From Nitrospiria bacterium (GTDB lineage Bacteria; Nitrospirota; Nitrospiria; Nitrospirales; UBA8639): DNA of 16,266 bases. The stretch is from assembly GCA_030430725.1 (NCBI GenBank), contig JAUIKP010000019.1, positions 1 to 16,266 on the forward strand, in the 5' to 3' direction. Numbering within the stretch: position 1 is the stretch's first letter; each line of letters starts with the position of its first letter. Positions 6,721-14,085 of this stretch are shown piece by piece. Under the pieces are notes generated by a model that ran no database searches, had not been told where the DNA came from, and was given only the letters and a program-made list of their open reading frames with translations. Position numbers and translations under genes: made by a program.

Positions 6721-8280
6721 ATGGGAATGGGTAACCGAATGATGGGATGGAGTAAAAGCCTCGGAATTGTGTGGCTGGTGTGGTTCGTCTGCGCGGGGAC
6801 GGTGTTTGGTCAGGATCTGGCCTCCTTTGAGCAACGTGTGACCCGGCATACGTTGAAGAACGGGTGGACCTTCATTATTGTGGAACGTCCGGTGGCCCCT
6901 GTCTTTGCGTTCATGACACGAGTTAATGTGGGATCGGCTCAGGAAATCATGGGGCAAACGGGACTGGCTCATATGTTTGAACATATGGCCTTTAAGGGAA
7001 CTCCTCACATCGGGACGAGGGATTATGATGCAGAAAAGATTGCGTTAGCGGCACTGGAAGAGGCCTATCAGGCTTATCAAACAGAAAAGTCTGCGTCTAA
7101 TCCTGATCCGGAGCGGGTGGACCGTCTGTACGCGGATTTTAAGAAGCGACAACAGGAGGCTTCGGCATATGTCGTGAAAAATGAGTTCGGCGATATCATT
7201 GAACGGGAGGGTGGGGTTGCGTTAAATGCGTTCACCGGTGCGGATGTCACTGGGTATTTTTATGCTCTTCCGGCCAATAAAATCGAACTGTTTGCATACT
7301 TAGAGTCCGAACGGTTTTTGCACCCGGTGTTCCGGGAGTTTTATGAAGAACGGGACGTGGTCATGGAAGAGCGTCGAATGCGCACGGAAAGCCAACCATT
7401 CGGTCGGTTGCTCGAACAATTTGTCGCGACGGCCTTTATGGCTCACCCGTATCATCATCCGGTAATTGGTTTTGCCAGTGATATTCAATCCTACACCATG
7501 ACCGACGCGAAAAAATTCTATGAGGCGCATTATGTGCCTACGAATTTGGTGACGGCGATCGTCGGGGATGTGAAAGCGGAGGCGGTGATTCCGATTCTCG
7601 AAAAATATTTTAATCGAATTCCTTCTACTCCCCCGCCCCCTCCGTTACGAATCGTGGAGCCTCCGTCCATCGCAGAAAAAATTGTGAAACTGCAGGACCC
7701 TTCCCAGCCGTTATATGTGGAAGGATATCATAAGCCATCCGTGACCCATGCTGATCAACCGGTGTACGATGCGATCGACGATATTTTAACCAATGGGCGG
7801 ACCTCTCGATTGTATCGATCGTTGATCCGGGACAAACGCATTGCGGTGTCGGTGGGAGCGTATGGGGAATATCCCGGGGACAAATATCCACACGTGTGGA
7901 TGGCCTATGCTGTTCCTGGTCGGGGAGTGACGAATGACACGGTACAACAGGCATTACGGGAAGAATTTGACCGGCTGAAAACCCAGGATGTCTCCGATGA
8001 GGAGCTAGCACGATTTCGTACTCGCACGAAAGCAGGGTTAATCCGGGCCTTGAATAATAACCTTGGTCTGGCCATGCACCTGACTGATTACCAGATGTTG
8101 TTTGGCGATTGGCGCGAATTATTCCGGTCCATTGATCGGTTCGATCAGGTGACCAAGGCCGATATTCGTCGGGTTGCCAACACGATGTTTCAACCCACGA
8201 ACCGGATTGTGGGCATGATTGAGACGGTTTCTCCTTCCGGGGGTCTTCAGCCAGTCACTTCAGGGGAGGGGCAATCATGA
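6721..8280 (+). CDS. M16-family zinc metalloprotease, catalytic subunit, exported
   Basis: A 519-residue insulinase/pitrilysin-type protease. A signal peptide spans about residues 1-31 (hydrophobic LGIVWLVWFVCAGTVF, cleavage near FGQ). The inverted zinc motif HMFEH is at 84-88 with the further acidic block EERDVVMEERRM at 209-220 for the third ligand. The second lobe starts around FYEAHYVPTNLVTAIVGDV. A charged, helical insert at about residues 102-155 lengthens the spacing between the HxxEH and the downstream Glu block by roughly 45 residues over the usual ~75-80. RTSRLYRSLIRDK in the C-terminal half matches the Arg/Tyr-type block of M16B proteins. ATG 6721 is preferred over the adjoining TTG 6718. 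Its stop overlaps the next start (ATGA, 8277-8280), so the two subunits are translationally coupled. Expected to cut short peptides in the periplasm. Confidence 0.88.
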   Translation: MGMGNRMMGWSKSLGIVWLVWFVCAGTVFGQDLASFEQRVTRHTLKNGWTFIIVERPVAPVFAFMTRVNVGSAQEIMGQTGLAHMFEHMAFKGTPHIGTRDYDAEKIALAALEEAYQAYQTEKSASNPDPERVDRLYADFKKRQQEASAYVVKNEFGDIIEREGGVALNAFTGADVTGYFYALPANKIELFAYLESERFLHPVFREFYEERDVVMEERRMRTESQPFGRLLEQFVATAFMAHPYHHPVIGFASDIQSYTMTDAKKFYEAHYVPTNLVTAIVGDVKAEAVIPILEKYFNRIPSTPPPPPLRIVEPPSIAEKIVKLQDPSQPLYVEGYHKPSVTHADQPVYDAIDDILTNGRTSRLYRSLIRDKRIAVSVGAYGEYPGDKYPHVWMAYAVPGRGVTNDTVQQALREEFDRLKTQDVSDEELARFRTRTKAGLIRALNNNLGLAMHLTDYQMLFGDWRELFRSIDRFDQVTKADIRRVANTMFQPTNRIVGMIETVSPSGGLQPVTSGEGQS

Positions 8281-9764
8281 ATTACAGTTTGTTTCATCAG
8301 CATACGTCGTGTCGCGCGGGTCGATGGGCACTCCCAAACGTGGTATTGGTCGGCTTCATCATGTTCTGTGCACCCCTGTTGGTACAGGCGCAGGTGACAA
8401 CAGTTGAAGAGTTGCAATTTCCACCCTTGCCGGAACTGGTCATTCCTGAACCTGAACGCGTCATTCTGGATAATGGACTGGTGGTCTTGCTGATGGAAGA
8501 CCATGAATTACCGCTGGTGGGGGTGTCAGCCATGATCAAGACCGGTTCTCGCTTGGACGCTCAGGAAACCATTGGGTTGGCTTCCTTAACCGGAACCGTG
8601 CTCCGCACGGGGGGAACGAAAAATCTGAGCGGAGATGCCCTTGATGAGTTTTTGGAGGGGAAGGCCGCCGCGATTGAAACCCACATTGGGGACTCCTCCG
8701 GCACCGCTTCGATGGGTTCCCTTACTGAAGATTTTCCTGAGGTGTTTAAAGTATTCGGGGACGTGTTGCGATTTCCGGTGTTTGATCCCGAAAAGTTAAA
8801 AATTGCCAAAAATCAGATGATGGCTGGGATTTCCCGTCAGAACGATGACCCGGATGAGGTTGCGTCGCGAGAATATAAGAAGTTAATTTATGGGAAGGAA
8901 TCCCCATATACCTGGGAGCCGACTTACGCCTCCGTAGGGTCTATCACCCGAGAGGATGTGATCCGGTGGCATGCGACCTACTTTCATCCCAATCGGATTA
9001 TAATAGGGGTAAGTGGGGATTTTGACCGTGAAAAAACACTCGCGCTTATTCAATCCATTTTCGGGGACTGGCCCAAGGGGCCGGAGGTAGAGGATGCTCC
9101 CGTCTTCATTCAGTCAACGGTTCCGGCTGGTGTGTTTTATGTTGAAAAAAACGATATGACCCAAGCCAAAATTGCGATGGGACATTTGGGAATTCGCCGG
9201 GACGATCCTGATTATTATTCCTTGGTGATCGTCAATCAAATTCTTTCCGGGTCATTTGGCGCCAGATTATTTAATAACATCCGCTCCAAGCAAGGGCTGG
9301 CTTATGACGTGCACGGTGGCGTCGGATTGCAATGGGACTATCCCGGCATGGCCATCCTCTCGATGTCGACCAAAACGGAAACAACGGGGAAGGGGATTGA
9401 TGCCTTAATCGCAGAGGCTCGGAACATGGTCGCTCTGCCTCCTACGGATGAAGAAGTAGCCAGCGCGAAAGCCAGTATTTTGAATTCCTTTGTCTTTTCT
9501 GTGGATTCTCCCACCAAAGTGCTTGGTAAATACATGACATATGAATATTATGGGTATCCTTCGACCTGGCTTAGAGAATTTCGCCAGGGTATTGAAAAAG
9601 TCACCACGACTGAAGTCCGAAGGGCTGCGCACAGACATTTGCGTCCGGAGGAGTTTGCGATTCTAGTGGTGGGACCTCGTGCCGGCACCAAACCAGCATT
9701 GGCTCGCTATGAGCAAATCCAGGAATTGGACATTCGTATTCCAGAGCCCTCTGCCGGAATGTAA
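8277..9764 (+). CDS. M16-family protease-like protein, non-catalytic partner, exported
   Basis: A 495-residue M16 protein with an N-terminal signal (cleavage near residue 38, VQAQ). The M16 fold is clear: RVILDNGLVVLL (61-72), GLASLTGTVLRTGG (100-113), SKQGLAYDVHGG in the C-terminal half. The HxxEH zinc motif is absent: at the aligned place the residues are S-L-T-G-T (103-107), so zinc binding and catalysis are not expected. In M16B heterodimers, such as mitochondrial processing peptidase and bacterial paired M16 proteins, one subunit carries zinc and the other supplies substrate-binding surface and the Arg/Tyr pair. This gene starts within the stop of the active subunit (4-bp overlap), which strongly suggests such a pair. 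Confidence 0.88.
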   Translation: MNYSLFHQHTSCRAGRWALPNVVLVGFIMFCAPLLVQAQVTTVEELQFPPLPELVIPEPERVILDNGLVVLLMEDHELPLVGVSAMIKTGSRLDAQETIGLASLTGTVLRTGGTKNLSGDALDEFLEGKAAAIETHIGDSSGTASMGSLTEDFPEVFKVFGDVLRFPVFDPEKLKIAKNQMMAGISRQNDDPDEVASREYKKLIYGKESPYTWEPTYASVGSITREDVIRWHATYFHPNRIIIGVSGDFDREKTLALIQSIFGDWPKGPEVEDAPVFIQSTVPAGVFYVEKNDMTQAKIAMGHLGIRRDDPDYYSLVIVNQILSGSFGARLFNNIRSKQGLAYDVHGGVGLQWDYPGMAILSMSTKTETTGKGIDALIAEARNMVALPPTDEEVASAKASILNSFVFSVDSPTKVLGKYMTYEYYGYPSTWLREFRQGIEKVTTTEVRRAAHRHLRPEEFAILVVGPRAGTKPALARYEQIQELDIRIPEPSAGM

Positions 9765-9837
9765 TGGTTGTCCGAATGTGGATAGGATGGAACTGGTGTC
9801 CTCGTGCTGCGCTATACTGAATTCTTGAGGGCATGAG

Positions 9838-10755
9838 ATGGCAGTACGCCGGTGGGTCACCATAGATCGTCTGGTCTTGTTCTGTGTCCTGCTCCTGAAC
9901 ATCCTGATCTTGGGATGCCAAACCAATCCCTATACGCAACGTTCCCAGCTATTATTGATGCCGTCGGGTCAAATGAATCAGATGGGGGCTGCCCAGTATA
10001 GTGAAATGTTGCAGGATCCCAAGGTTGTCATTTCCCAAAACCCCAGAGAGACCGAGCCCGTTAAACGTGTCGCGGCTCGTATTATTGAGGCGGCCAAACG
10101 TTCTAAGTATGGGGAAGTGGCGAAGGGGTTTGATTGGGAAGTGACGGTCATTAAGGATGACAACACCAAGAATGCCTGGGCCTTGCCTGGAGGGAAAATT
10201 GCGGTCTATACAGGGATTTTCCCCATGGCGAAAAATGAGGCTGGATTGGCGGCCATTATGGGGCATGAAGTCGTTCATGCACTGGCGGAACATGGAGCAG
10301 AGCGGATGAGCCAGGGACTGGTGGCTCAATTTGGAATGACCACCGCGGCGATTGTGCTTTCGACCCAAGGCCAAAATCCGGCATTACATGATTTGGCCAT
10401 GCAGGCGATGGGGCTTGGTGTGCAGACAGGAATTCTGTTACCGTTTAGCCGAAAACACGAATCGGAAGCTGATTATATCGGCCTCCTGCTTGCAGGCGAT
10501 GCGGGATACAATCCTCGGGAAGCCATTCATATTTGGGAACGGATGGCCGCGGCTTCTGGTGGCGCTCCACCGGAATTTTTATCCACCCATCCCGCGCATG
10601 AAACCCGGATTGCCGATCTCACAAAATGGATGCCTGAAGCTATGGATCTGTATGAAAAGGCTCTGAAGGCGCCGGTAGCTGATCTGCCACGCATGACTCC
10701 ATCTCCTGCTCAACGTCCTCCACAACCGCCAAACGGGGCTCGTTTTCGTCCCTAG
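9838..10755 (+). CDS. M48-family metalloprotease lipoprotein (Oma1/LoiP-like)
   Basis: A 305-residue M48C-type protease. A lipobox ending at Cys27 (LILGC) predicts a lipoprotein facing the periplasm. Zinc motif HEVVH is at 143-147 (catalytic Glu144), with third ligand Glu208 in SRKHESEAD. NAWALPGGKIAVYTG (112-126) and STHPAHETRI (249-258) are typical of the Oma1/LoiP/BepA group. The last ~30 residues are Pro-rich and probably disordered. LoiP and BepA degrade or help assemble damaged outer-membrane proteins; a similar quality-control role is inferred. No TPR domain follows, so it is closer to LoiP than BepA. The start is supported by GAGG 8 nt upstream. It lies 73 bp after the M16 pair, same strand, probably in the same operon. 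Confidence 0.88.
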   Translation: MAVRRWVTIDRLVLFCVLLLNILILGCQTNPYTQRSQLLLMPSGQMNQMGAAQYSEMLQDPKVVISQNPRETEPVKRVAARIIEAAKRSKYGEVAKGFDWEVTVIKDDNTKNAWALPGGKIAVYTGIFPMAKNEAGLAAIMGHEVVHALAEHGAERMSQGLVAQFGMTTAAIVLSTQGQNPALHDLAMQAMGLGVQTGILLPFSRKHESEADYIGLLLAGDAGYNPREAIHIWERMAAASGGAPPEFLSTHPAHETRIADLTKWMPEAMDLYEKALKAPVADLPRMTPSPAQRPPQPPNGARFRP

Positions 10756-10835
10756 GGAGGGTGAAAAAAGCCTGTATGGTCTTTAAGCTTTCTGTCGCTT
10801 TCTGAGAATGGGTTGATGGTCGTTTAAGGCAAGCT

Positions 10836-11867
10836 ATGATCGTCAGTCTCCGTCTTTTTGGTCCAATAGCCGTTGTCTGCATGATGTTGGGCGGTTGCGG
10901 GAAAAGTGAGGCCGTGGTGGAAATCGCCCTTCATCCCACAAACCCCGACATTCTTTACCTCGCCACCAACGATTATATTTATAAGTCACGGGACAGAGGG
11001 GTGACCTGGCAGAACATGTCTGCGGGTATGACCCATTCTCGCGTCATTGCTTTGGCTATTGATCCCCTGTTTCCGGCTAATGTTGTGGCCGGGACCAAAG
11101 GGGATGCGGTGTATAAAAGCTATGATGGTGGTCAACGATGGGTGTCCCGACGGACGGGATTGGACGATGTGACGATTTCCTCGGTGGTCCACCAATTGTT
11201 GTTTGCTCCGGGATCCAGTGCCCATATCTTTGCCGCCACCTCATTGGGGGTATTTGAATCAGACGATGGGGGAGAAACCTGGAATAAGCGGATGCAGGGC
11301 ATGAAAGAAGTGCTTATGGTGTTGACGATTGACTGCGATCCCCGGCAGCCCCAGACGCTCTATGCCGGAACAAGTGGGGGAGTCTATAAATCCATTGATG
11401 GGGCTCGCACCTGGAATATGGTCAATAATGGGTTAGTGGGCTCTGACGTGCTGAAATCCTCCCGGGCATTGGGCGTGACTCGAATTAAGGTTGACCCTCA
11501 TGGATCCGATACGGTCTATACTGCGACTCTGAGTGGACTGTATGTCACCAAGGATGGAGGGCAAGTCTGGACTCGCATTGGGGATACCCTCTCCGATCAA
11601 ATGTTGAGTGACCTCATTCTCGATCACACCCACCCCCATGTCGTGTATGTGACCAATCGTGACGGCGTCTTTAGAAGTGAAGATGGAGGAAAAACTTGGG
11701 AAGCTCGAAGTGCGGGCTTGACGAATGTTAATATTCGGGCATTAGCCATGAGTGCGGTTGATTCCGATGTGCTCTATGTGGGGACGAACGGAAAGGGACT
11801 GTTTCGGACGGGCGATCGTGGAGAATCATGGGAGGCTGTGCCGCTGATTGTGGCCGAATCCCTTTGA
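10836..11867 (+). CDS. Asp-box (BNR-like) beta-propeller lipoprotein
   Basis: A 343-residue lipoprotein (lipobox LGGC, Cys21) made almost entirely of seven repeats, each ending in an Asp box of the S/T-x-D-x-G-x-x-W type: residues 51-58, 95-102, 142-149, 186-193 (Gly replaced at one place), 238-245, 281-288 and 325-332. Seven boxes at 43-52-residue spacing fit a seven-bladed propeller, as in sialidase-like and Ycf48-like folds. There is no sialidase active-site signature, so an enzymatic role is not supported; such propellers often act as assembly factors or binding scaffolds. The position after the M48 and M16 proteases suggests a role in envelope protein handling, which is inference. AAGG precedes the ATG by ~8 nt; the gap to the M48 gene is 80 bp. 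Confidence 0.8.
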   Translation: MIVSLRLFGPIAVVCMMLGGCGKSEAVVEIALHPTNPDILYLATNDYIYKSRDRGVTWQNMSAGMTHSRVIALAIDPLFPANVVAGTKGDAVYKSYDGGQRWVSRRTGLDDVTISSVVHQLLFAPGSSAHIFAATSLGVFESDDGGETWNKRMQGMKEVLMVLTIDCDPRQPQTLYAGTSGGVYKSIDGARTWNMVNNGLVGSDVLKSSRALGVTRIKVDPHGSDTVYTATLSGLYVTKDGGQVWTRIGDTLSDQMLSDLILDHTHPHVVYVTNRDGVFRSEDGGKTWEARSAGLTNVNIRALAMSAVDSDVLYVGTNGKGLFRTGDRGESWEAVPLIVAESL

Positions 11868-11891
11868 GTTTTGTCCTGAATGGGGGATGAT

Positions 11892-11920
11892 TTGATATCC
11901 TGCATCTTGAAGATTAAGAT
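11892..11920 (+). promoter_or_regulatory. Candidate sigma-70-type promoter for clpX
   Basis: TTGATA (11892-11897, 5 of 6 to consensus), a 17-nt spacer, and TAAGAT (11915-11920, 4 of 6). The predicted start near 11927 gives a ~63-nt leader. It suggests clpX is transcribed separately from the upstream operon. Confidence 0.5.
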
Positions 11921-11989
11921 CTCCTTGCATGGGAAATTAAGAGAGTGCGTTAGACGGATATCTGGTAAAGAGTAAGAAAGGTAACTGCC

Positions 11990-13270
11990 GTGGCTTTTTG
12001 GGATTCGAAGCAAGGACGAAATCGTGCGGATGCCGTCTGCTCCTTTTGTGGTCGGGCAAAACCTGGAGCAACCAATTTAATCCAGGCCCCGACGAAACAA
12101 GCCTGTTCGCAGTGTCAGGCACCGGGGTCGGTATTGATTTGTGCGGATTGCATCCAACAATGTTCAAAATTTTTATCAGGTCAACCGGAAGGTTCGTCTG
12201 CCATTGAGCTGCCAACAGGTCCCTTGCCAACCCCTCCTGAAATTAAAGAGGTGCTTGACCAGTATGTGATAGGGCAAGACCGTGCCAAAAAGGTTCTGTC
12301 GGTCGCCGTCCACAATCATTATAAACGTGTATTTAGTGGTAAAGATCTGCCTGATGTGGAATTAGAAAAAGGGAATGTGATGTTAATCGGGCCGACTGGA
12401 ACCGGTAAGACGTTGCTGGCGAAAACCCTCGCCAAAATTTTGCATGTCCCCTTTGCCATCGCGGATGCCACTACGGTGACGGAAGCGGGATATGTGGGCG
12501 AGGATGTGGAAAATGTGGTTTTGAAGTTATTGCAGTCGTGTGATTTCAATATGGCCAGAGCACAAGTCGGCATCATTTATATTGATGAAATTGATAAGAT
12601 TAGCCGGAAATCTGAAAGTGCCTCTATTACCCGGGATGTGTCGGGCGAAGGTGTCCAACAGGCGTTGCTGAAATTGGTGGAAGGGACGTTATGCAATGTG
12701 CCTCCCAAGGGGGGCAGAAAACATCCTGAGCAGGAATTTCTCAGGGTGGATACCAGGAATATCCTCTTTATCTGTGGCGGTGCGTTCGTGGGGGTGGAGG
12801 ATATTATTGCTCAGCGGACCAATCAGAAACGAATGGGGTTTGGCGCGGTATCCTCCAATGGTGAAGCATTGAATGCTGATCAATTGATGGGAAAACTCAA
12901 GCCGGAGGACCTGTTGAAATATGGACTCATCCCCGAATTTGTTGGCCGGTTTCCAATTTTGGCTTCTCTGAATGATTTGCGTGTGGAGGATTTGGTTCGG
13001 GTTCTACAGGAACCGAAAAATGCCCTTCTGAAACAATATCAAGCATTATTTCAATTAGATGGAGTGCAGTTGGATTTCACTCCCGAGGCGGTTCAAGCCA
13101 TTGCCACCAGAGCCTCGTCTATGAAAACCGGAGCCAGAGGATTGCGTTCTATTCTGGAGGAAGTCATGCTGGATTTGATGTATGATGTTCCCGCCCTGAA
13201 AAACATCAAGCGGGTGATTATCTCCGATGAAGCGATTGATGGCAAGGGTGCTCCCCAATTAATTTCCTGA
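11990..13270 (+). CDS. clpX: ClpX-type AAA+ unfoldase with expanded zinc-binding domain
   Basis: A 426-residue ClpX. Visible motifs: Walker A GPTGTGKT (134-141), pore loop GYVG (167-170), Walker B IIYIDE (195-200), RKH loop (243-245), sensor-2 GARGLR (381-386). The ClpP-docking loop reads MGF (282-284) instead of the usual IGF, probably still compatible with docking. The N-terminal zinc-binding domain is unusual: besides the canonical pairs Cys17/Cys20 and Cys51/Cys54, a further CxxC (Cys39/Cys42) lies in an insert of about 12 residues after the LIxAP segment. ClpX unfolds tagged substrates and feeds them to ClpP. No clpP or tig gene is adjacent on either side, so this could be the only ClpX or a second copy. 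Start is GTG with AAAGG 8 nt upstream. Confidence 0.92.
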   Translation: MAFWDSKQGRNRADAVCSFCGRAKPGATNLIQAPTKQACSQCQAPGSVLICADCIQQCSKFLSGQPEGSSAIELPTGPLPTPPEIKEVLDQYVIGQDRAKKVLSVAVHNHYKRVFSGKDLPDVELEKGNVMLIGPTGTGKTLLAKTLAKILHVPFAIADATTVTEAGYVGEDVENVVLKLLQSCDFNMARAQVGIIYIDEIDKISRKSESASITRDVSGEGVQQALLKLVEGTLCNVPPKGGRKHPEQEFLRVDTRNILFICGGAFVGVEDIIAQRTNQKRMGFGAVSSNGEALNADQLMGKLKPEDLLKYGLIPEFVGRFPILASLNDLRVEDLVRVLQEPKNALLKQYQALFQLDGVQLDFTPEAVQAIATRASSMKTGARGLRSILEEVMLDLMYDVPALKNIKRVIISDEAIDGKGAPQLIS

Positions 13271-13309
13271 AAAAAATGCCTGGAGGAATGGTTTCCTTGC
13301 CTGGGATTG

Positions 13310-13338
13310 TTGCATTCTTTTTCATTCTGACTTATGCT
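13310..13338 (+). promoter_or_regulatory. Candidate promoter for the RRM protein gene
   Basis: TTGCAT (13310-13315), 17-nt spacer, TATGCT (13333-13338). Matches are moderate (3 and 4 of 6) but the spacing is ideal. A transcript from here would have a ~205-nt leader containing the inverted repeats at 13350-13408. Confidence 0.35.
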
Positions 13339-13349
13339 ACTTAAAAGAA

Positions 13350-13408
13350 ATTCATCACGACGTTCGGGCCACGTGATGAATGTTTTAGTGACGGGCCCAT
13401 CACTGATG
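13350..13408 (+). promoter_or_regulatory. Cluster of inverted repeats in the leader of the RRM gene
   Basis: A perfect 10-bp inverted repeat (13350-13359 with 13372-13381, 12-nt loop) is followed by GTTTTAG. Next come AGTGA (13387-13391)/TCACT (13400-13404), and a palindrome CATCA-C-TGATG at 13398-13408. All share the CATCAC/GTGATG word, so alternative pairings are possible. The first hairpin plus TTTT could also serve as the clpX terminator, 80 nt after its stop. Confidence 0.5.
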
Positions 13409-13537
13409 TTGTTTTGCCAAGGAATCCGCAAGGAGTCTGATTGGAAGTTAGTCCTAAGTCGCCACCTGGTTTGCGTTCTCGGGCCGTTCCTTCCCTTCTC
13501 TTTTCTTCGAACCATGCAAAACAATATCGCATTTAGT

Positions 13538-13545
13538 AAGGAGGG
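13538..13545 (+). promoter_or_regulatory. Strong Shine-Dalgarno of the RRM gene
   Basis: AAGGAGGG, a full anti-SD match, 7 nt before the ATG at 13552; the strongest ribosome binding site in the window, fitting a highly expressed small RNA-binding protein. Confidence 0.8.
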
Positions 13546-13551
13546 ACCCCG

Positions 13552-13878
13552 ATGGGTTCAAAGATCTATGTGGGTGGCCTGCCGTATTCCACGGCAGAAC
13601 AAGAATTGGCTGACCTATTTGGGCAGCACGGCGCCGTGACGTCGGCTAAAATTATTACGGACAAGTACACCGGCCAATCGCGAGGATTCGGTTTTGTGGA
13701 AATGGGCTCTGAAGCTGAAGCCAAGGCCGCAATTGAGGCGCTGAATGGAACCGAAATGGGAGGGCGTACCCTGACGGTTAACGAAGCGAAGCCTCAAGCA
13801 CCTCGAACCGGATTTGGTGGTGGTGGCGGAAATCGTGGCGGTGGCGGAAACCGTGGTGGCGGTGGAGATCGTTGGTAA
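13552..13878 (+). CDS. RRM-domain RNA-binding protein with Gly/Arg tail
   Basis: A 108-residue protein with a single RNA recognition motif. RNP2 is IYVGGL (5-10) and RNP1 is RGFGFVEM (44-51), with the aromatic residues that stack on RNA bases (Tyr6, Phe46, Phe48) present. From residue ~87 the tail is glycine-rich with repeated GGGGNR units, like the tails of cyanobacterial Rbp and glycine-rich RNA-binding proteins. These bind single-stranded RNA and often act in cold or stress adaptation as RNA chaperones; this role is inferred. It is monocistronic, with a long structured leader, a full-strength ribosome binding site and a strong terminator, which suggests high and regulated expression, possibly with autoregulation on its own leader. 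Confidence 0.92.
   Translation: MGSKIYVGGLPYSTAEQELADLFGQHGAVTSAKIITDKYTGQSRGFGFVEMGSEAEAKAAIEALNGTEMGGRTLTVNEAKPQAPRTGFGGGGGNRGGGGNRGGGGDRW
13817..13872 (+). repeat. GGC-rich coding repeat in the RRM protein tail
   Basis: Near-identical 18-nt units encode GGGGNR repeats (about residues 89-106). The repetition makes length variation by slippage likely between strains. Confidence 0.7.
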
Positions 13879-13913
13879 CTCCTTAAGCCACTAAAGGCTA
13901 CTCCTTTTAATAG

Positions 13914-13953
13914 AAGCAGGGGATCCGGCAACGAACGGACCCCTGCTTTTTTT
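13914..13953 (+). terminator. Rho-independent terminator of the RRM gene
   Basis: Stem AAGCAGGGG (13914-13922) with CCCCTGCTT (13940-13948), extended by TCCG/CGGA past a single-base bulge, then a run of seven T (13947-13953) overlapping the stem foot. It is about 35 nt after the stop codon. Confidence 0.9.
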
Positions 13954-13958
13954 ATACC

Positions 13959-13988
13959 TTGGGTAATGCTCAGAAAACAGTGTAGAAT
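13959..13988 (+). promoter_or_regulatory. Candidate promoter for the proteasome ATPase-dop operon
   Basis: TTGGGT (13959-13964), 18-nt spacer, TAGAAT (13983-13988, 5 of 6). It lies directly after the RRM terminator, with a ~90-nt leader to the ATG at 14086. Confidence 0.4.
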
Positions 13989-14085
13989 GCGGGAATGATC
14001 GACCGCCAATGATGACTCGTCGGGAGTTTTGATGGGCATCACGGCCTTGATGTTTCAATTGAAAGAGAATGGAATATAAGACACA

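Noticed and set aside
7625..8011. 128-codon minus-strand frame inside the M16 gene
   Set aside because: Antisense shadow of a clear protease gene, rich in His/Pro/Arg, with no initiation signal.
9788..9822. TATACT-like -10 before the M48 gene
   Set aside because: No -35 at a suitable distance; the short gap to the M16 gene fits an operon better.
9952..10374. 140-codon minus-strand frame inside the M48 gene
   Set aside because: Antisense to the conserved HEVVH region; it mirrors the codon bias of the real gene.
13281..13312. Possible terminator just after clpX
   Set aside because: Only a 5-bp AGGAA/TTCCT pairing could be made and no T-tract follows directly; the hairpin at 13350-13381 is a better candidate.
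13817..13872. Short regular GGC-rich repeats that could be taken for a CRISPR-like array
   Set aside because: They are in frame and encode the Gly/Arg tail of the RRM protein, with no spacers.
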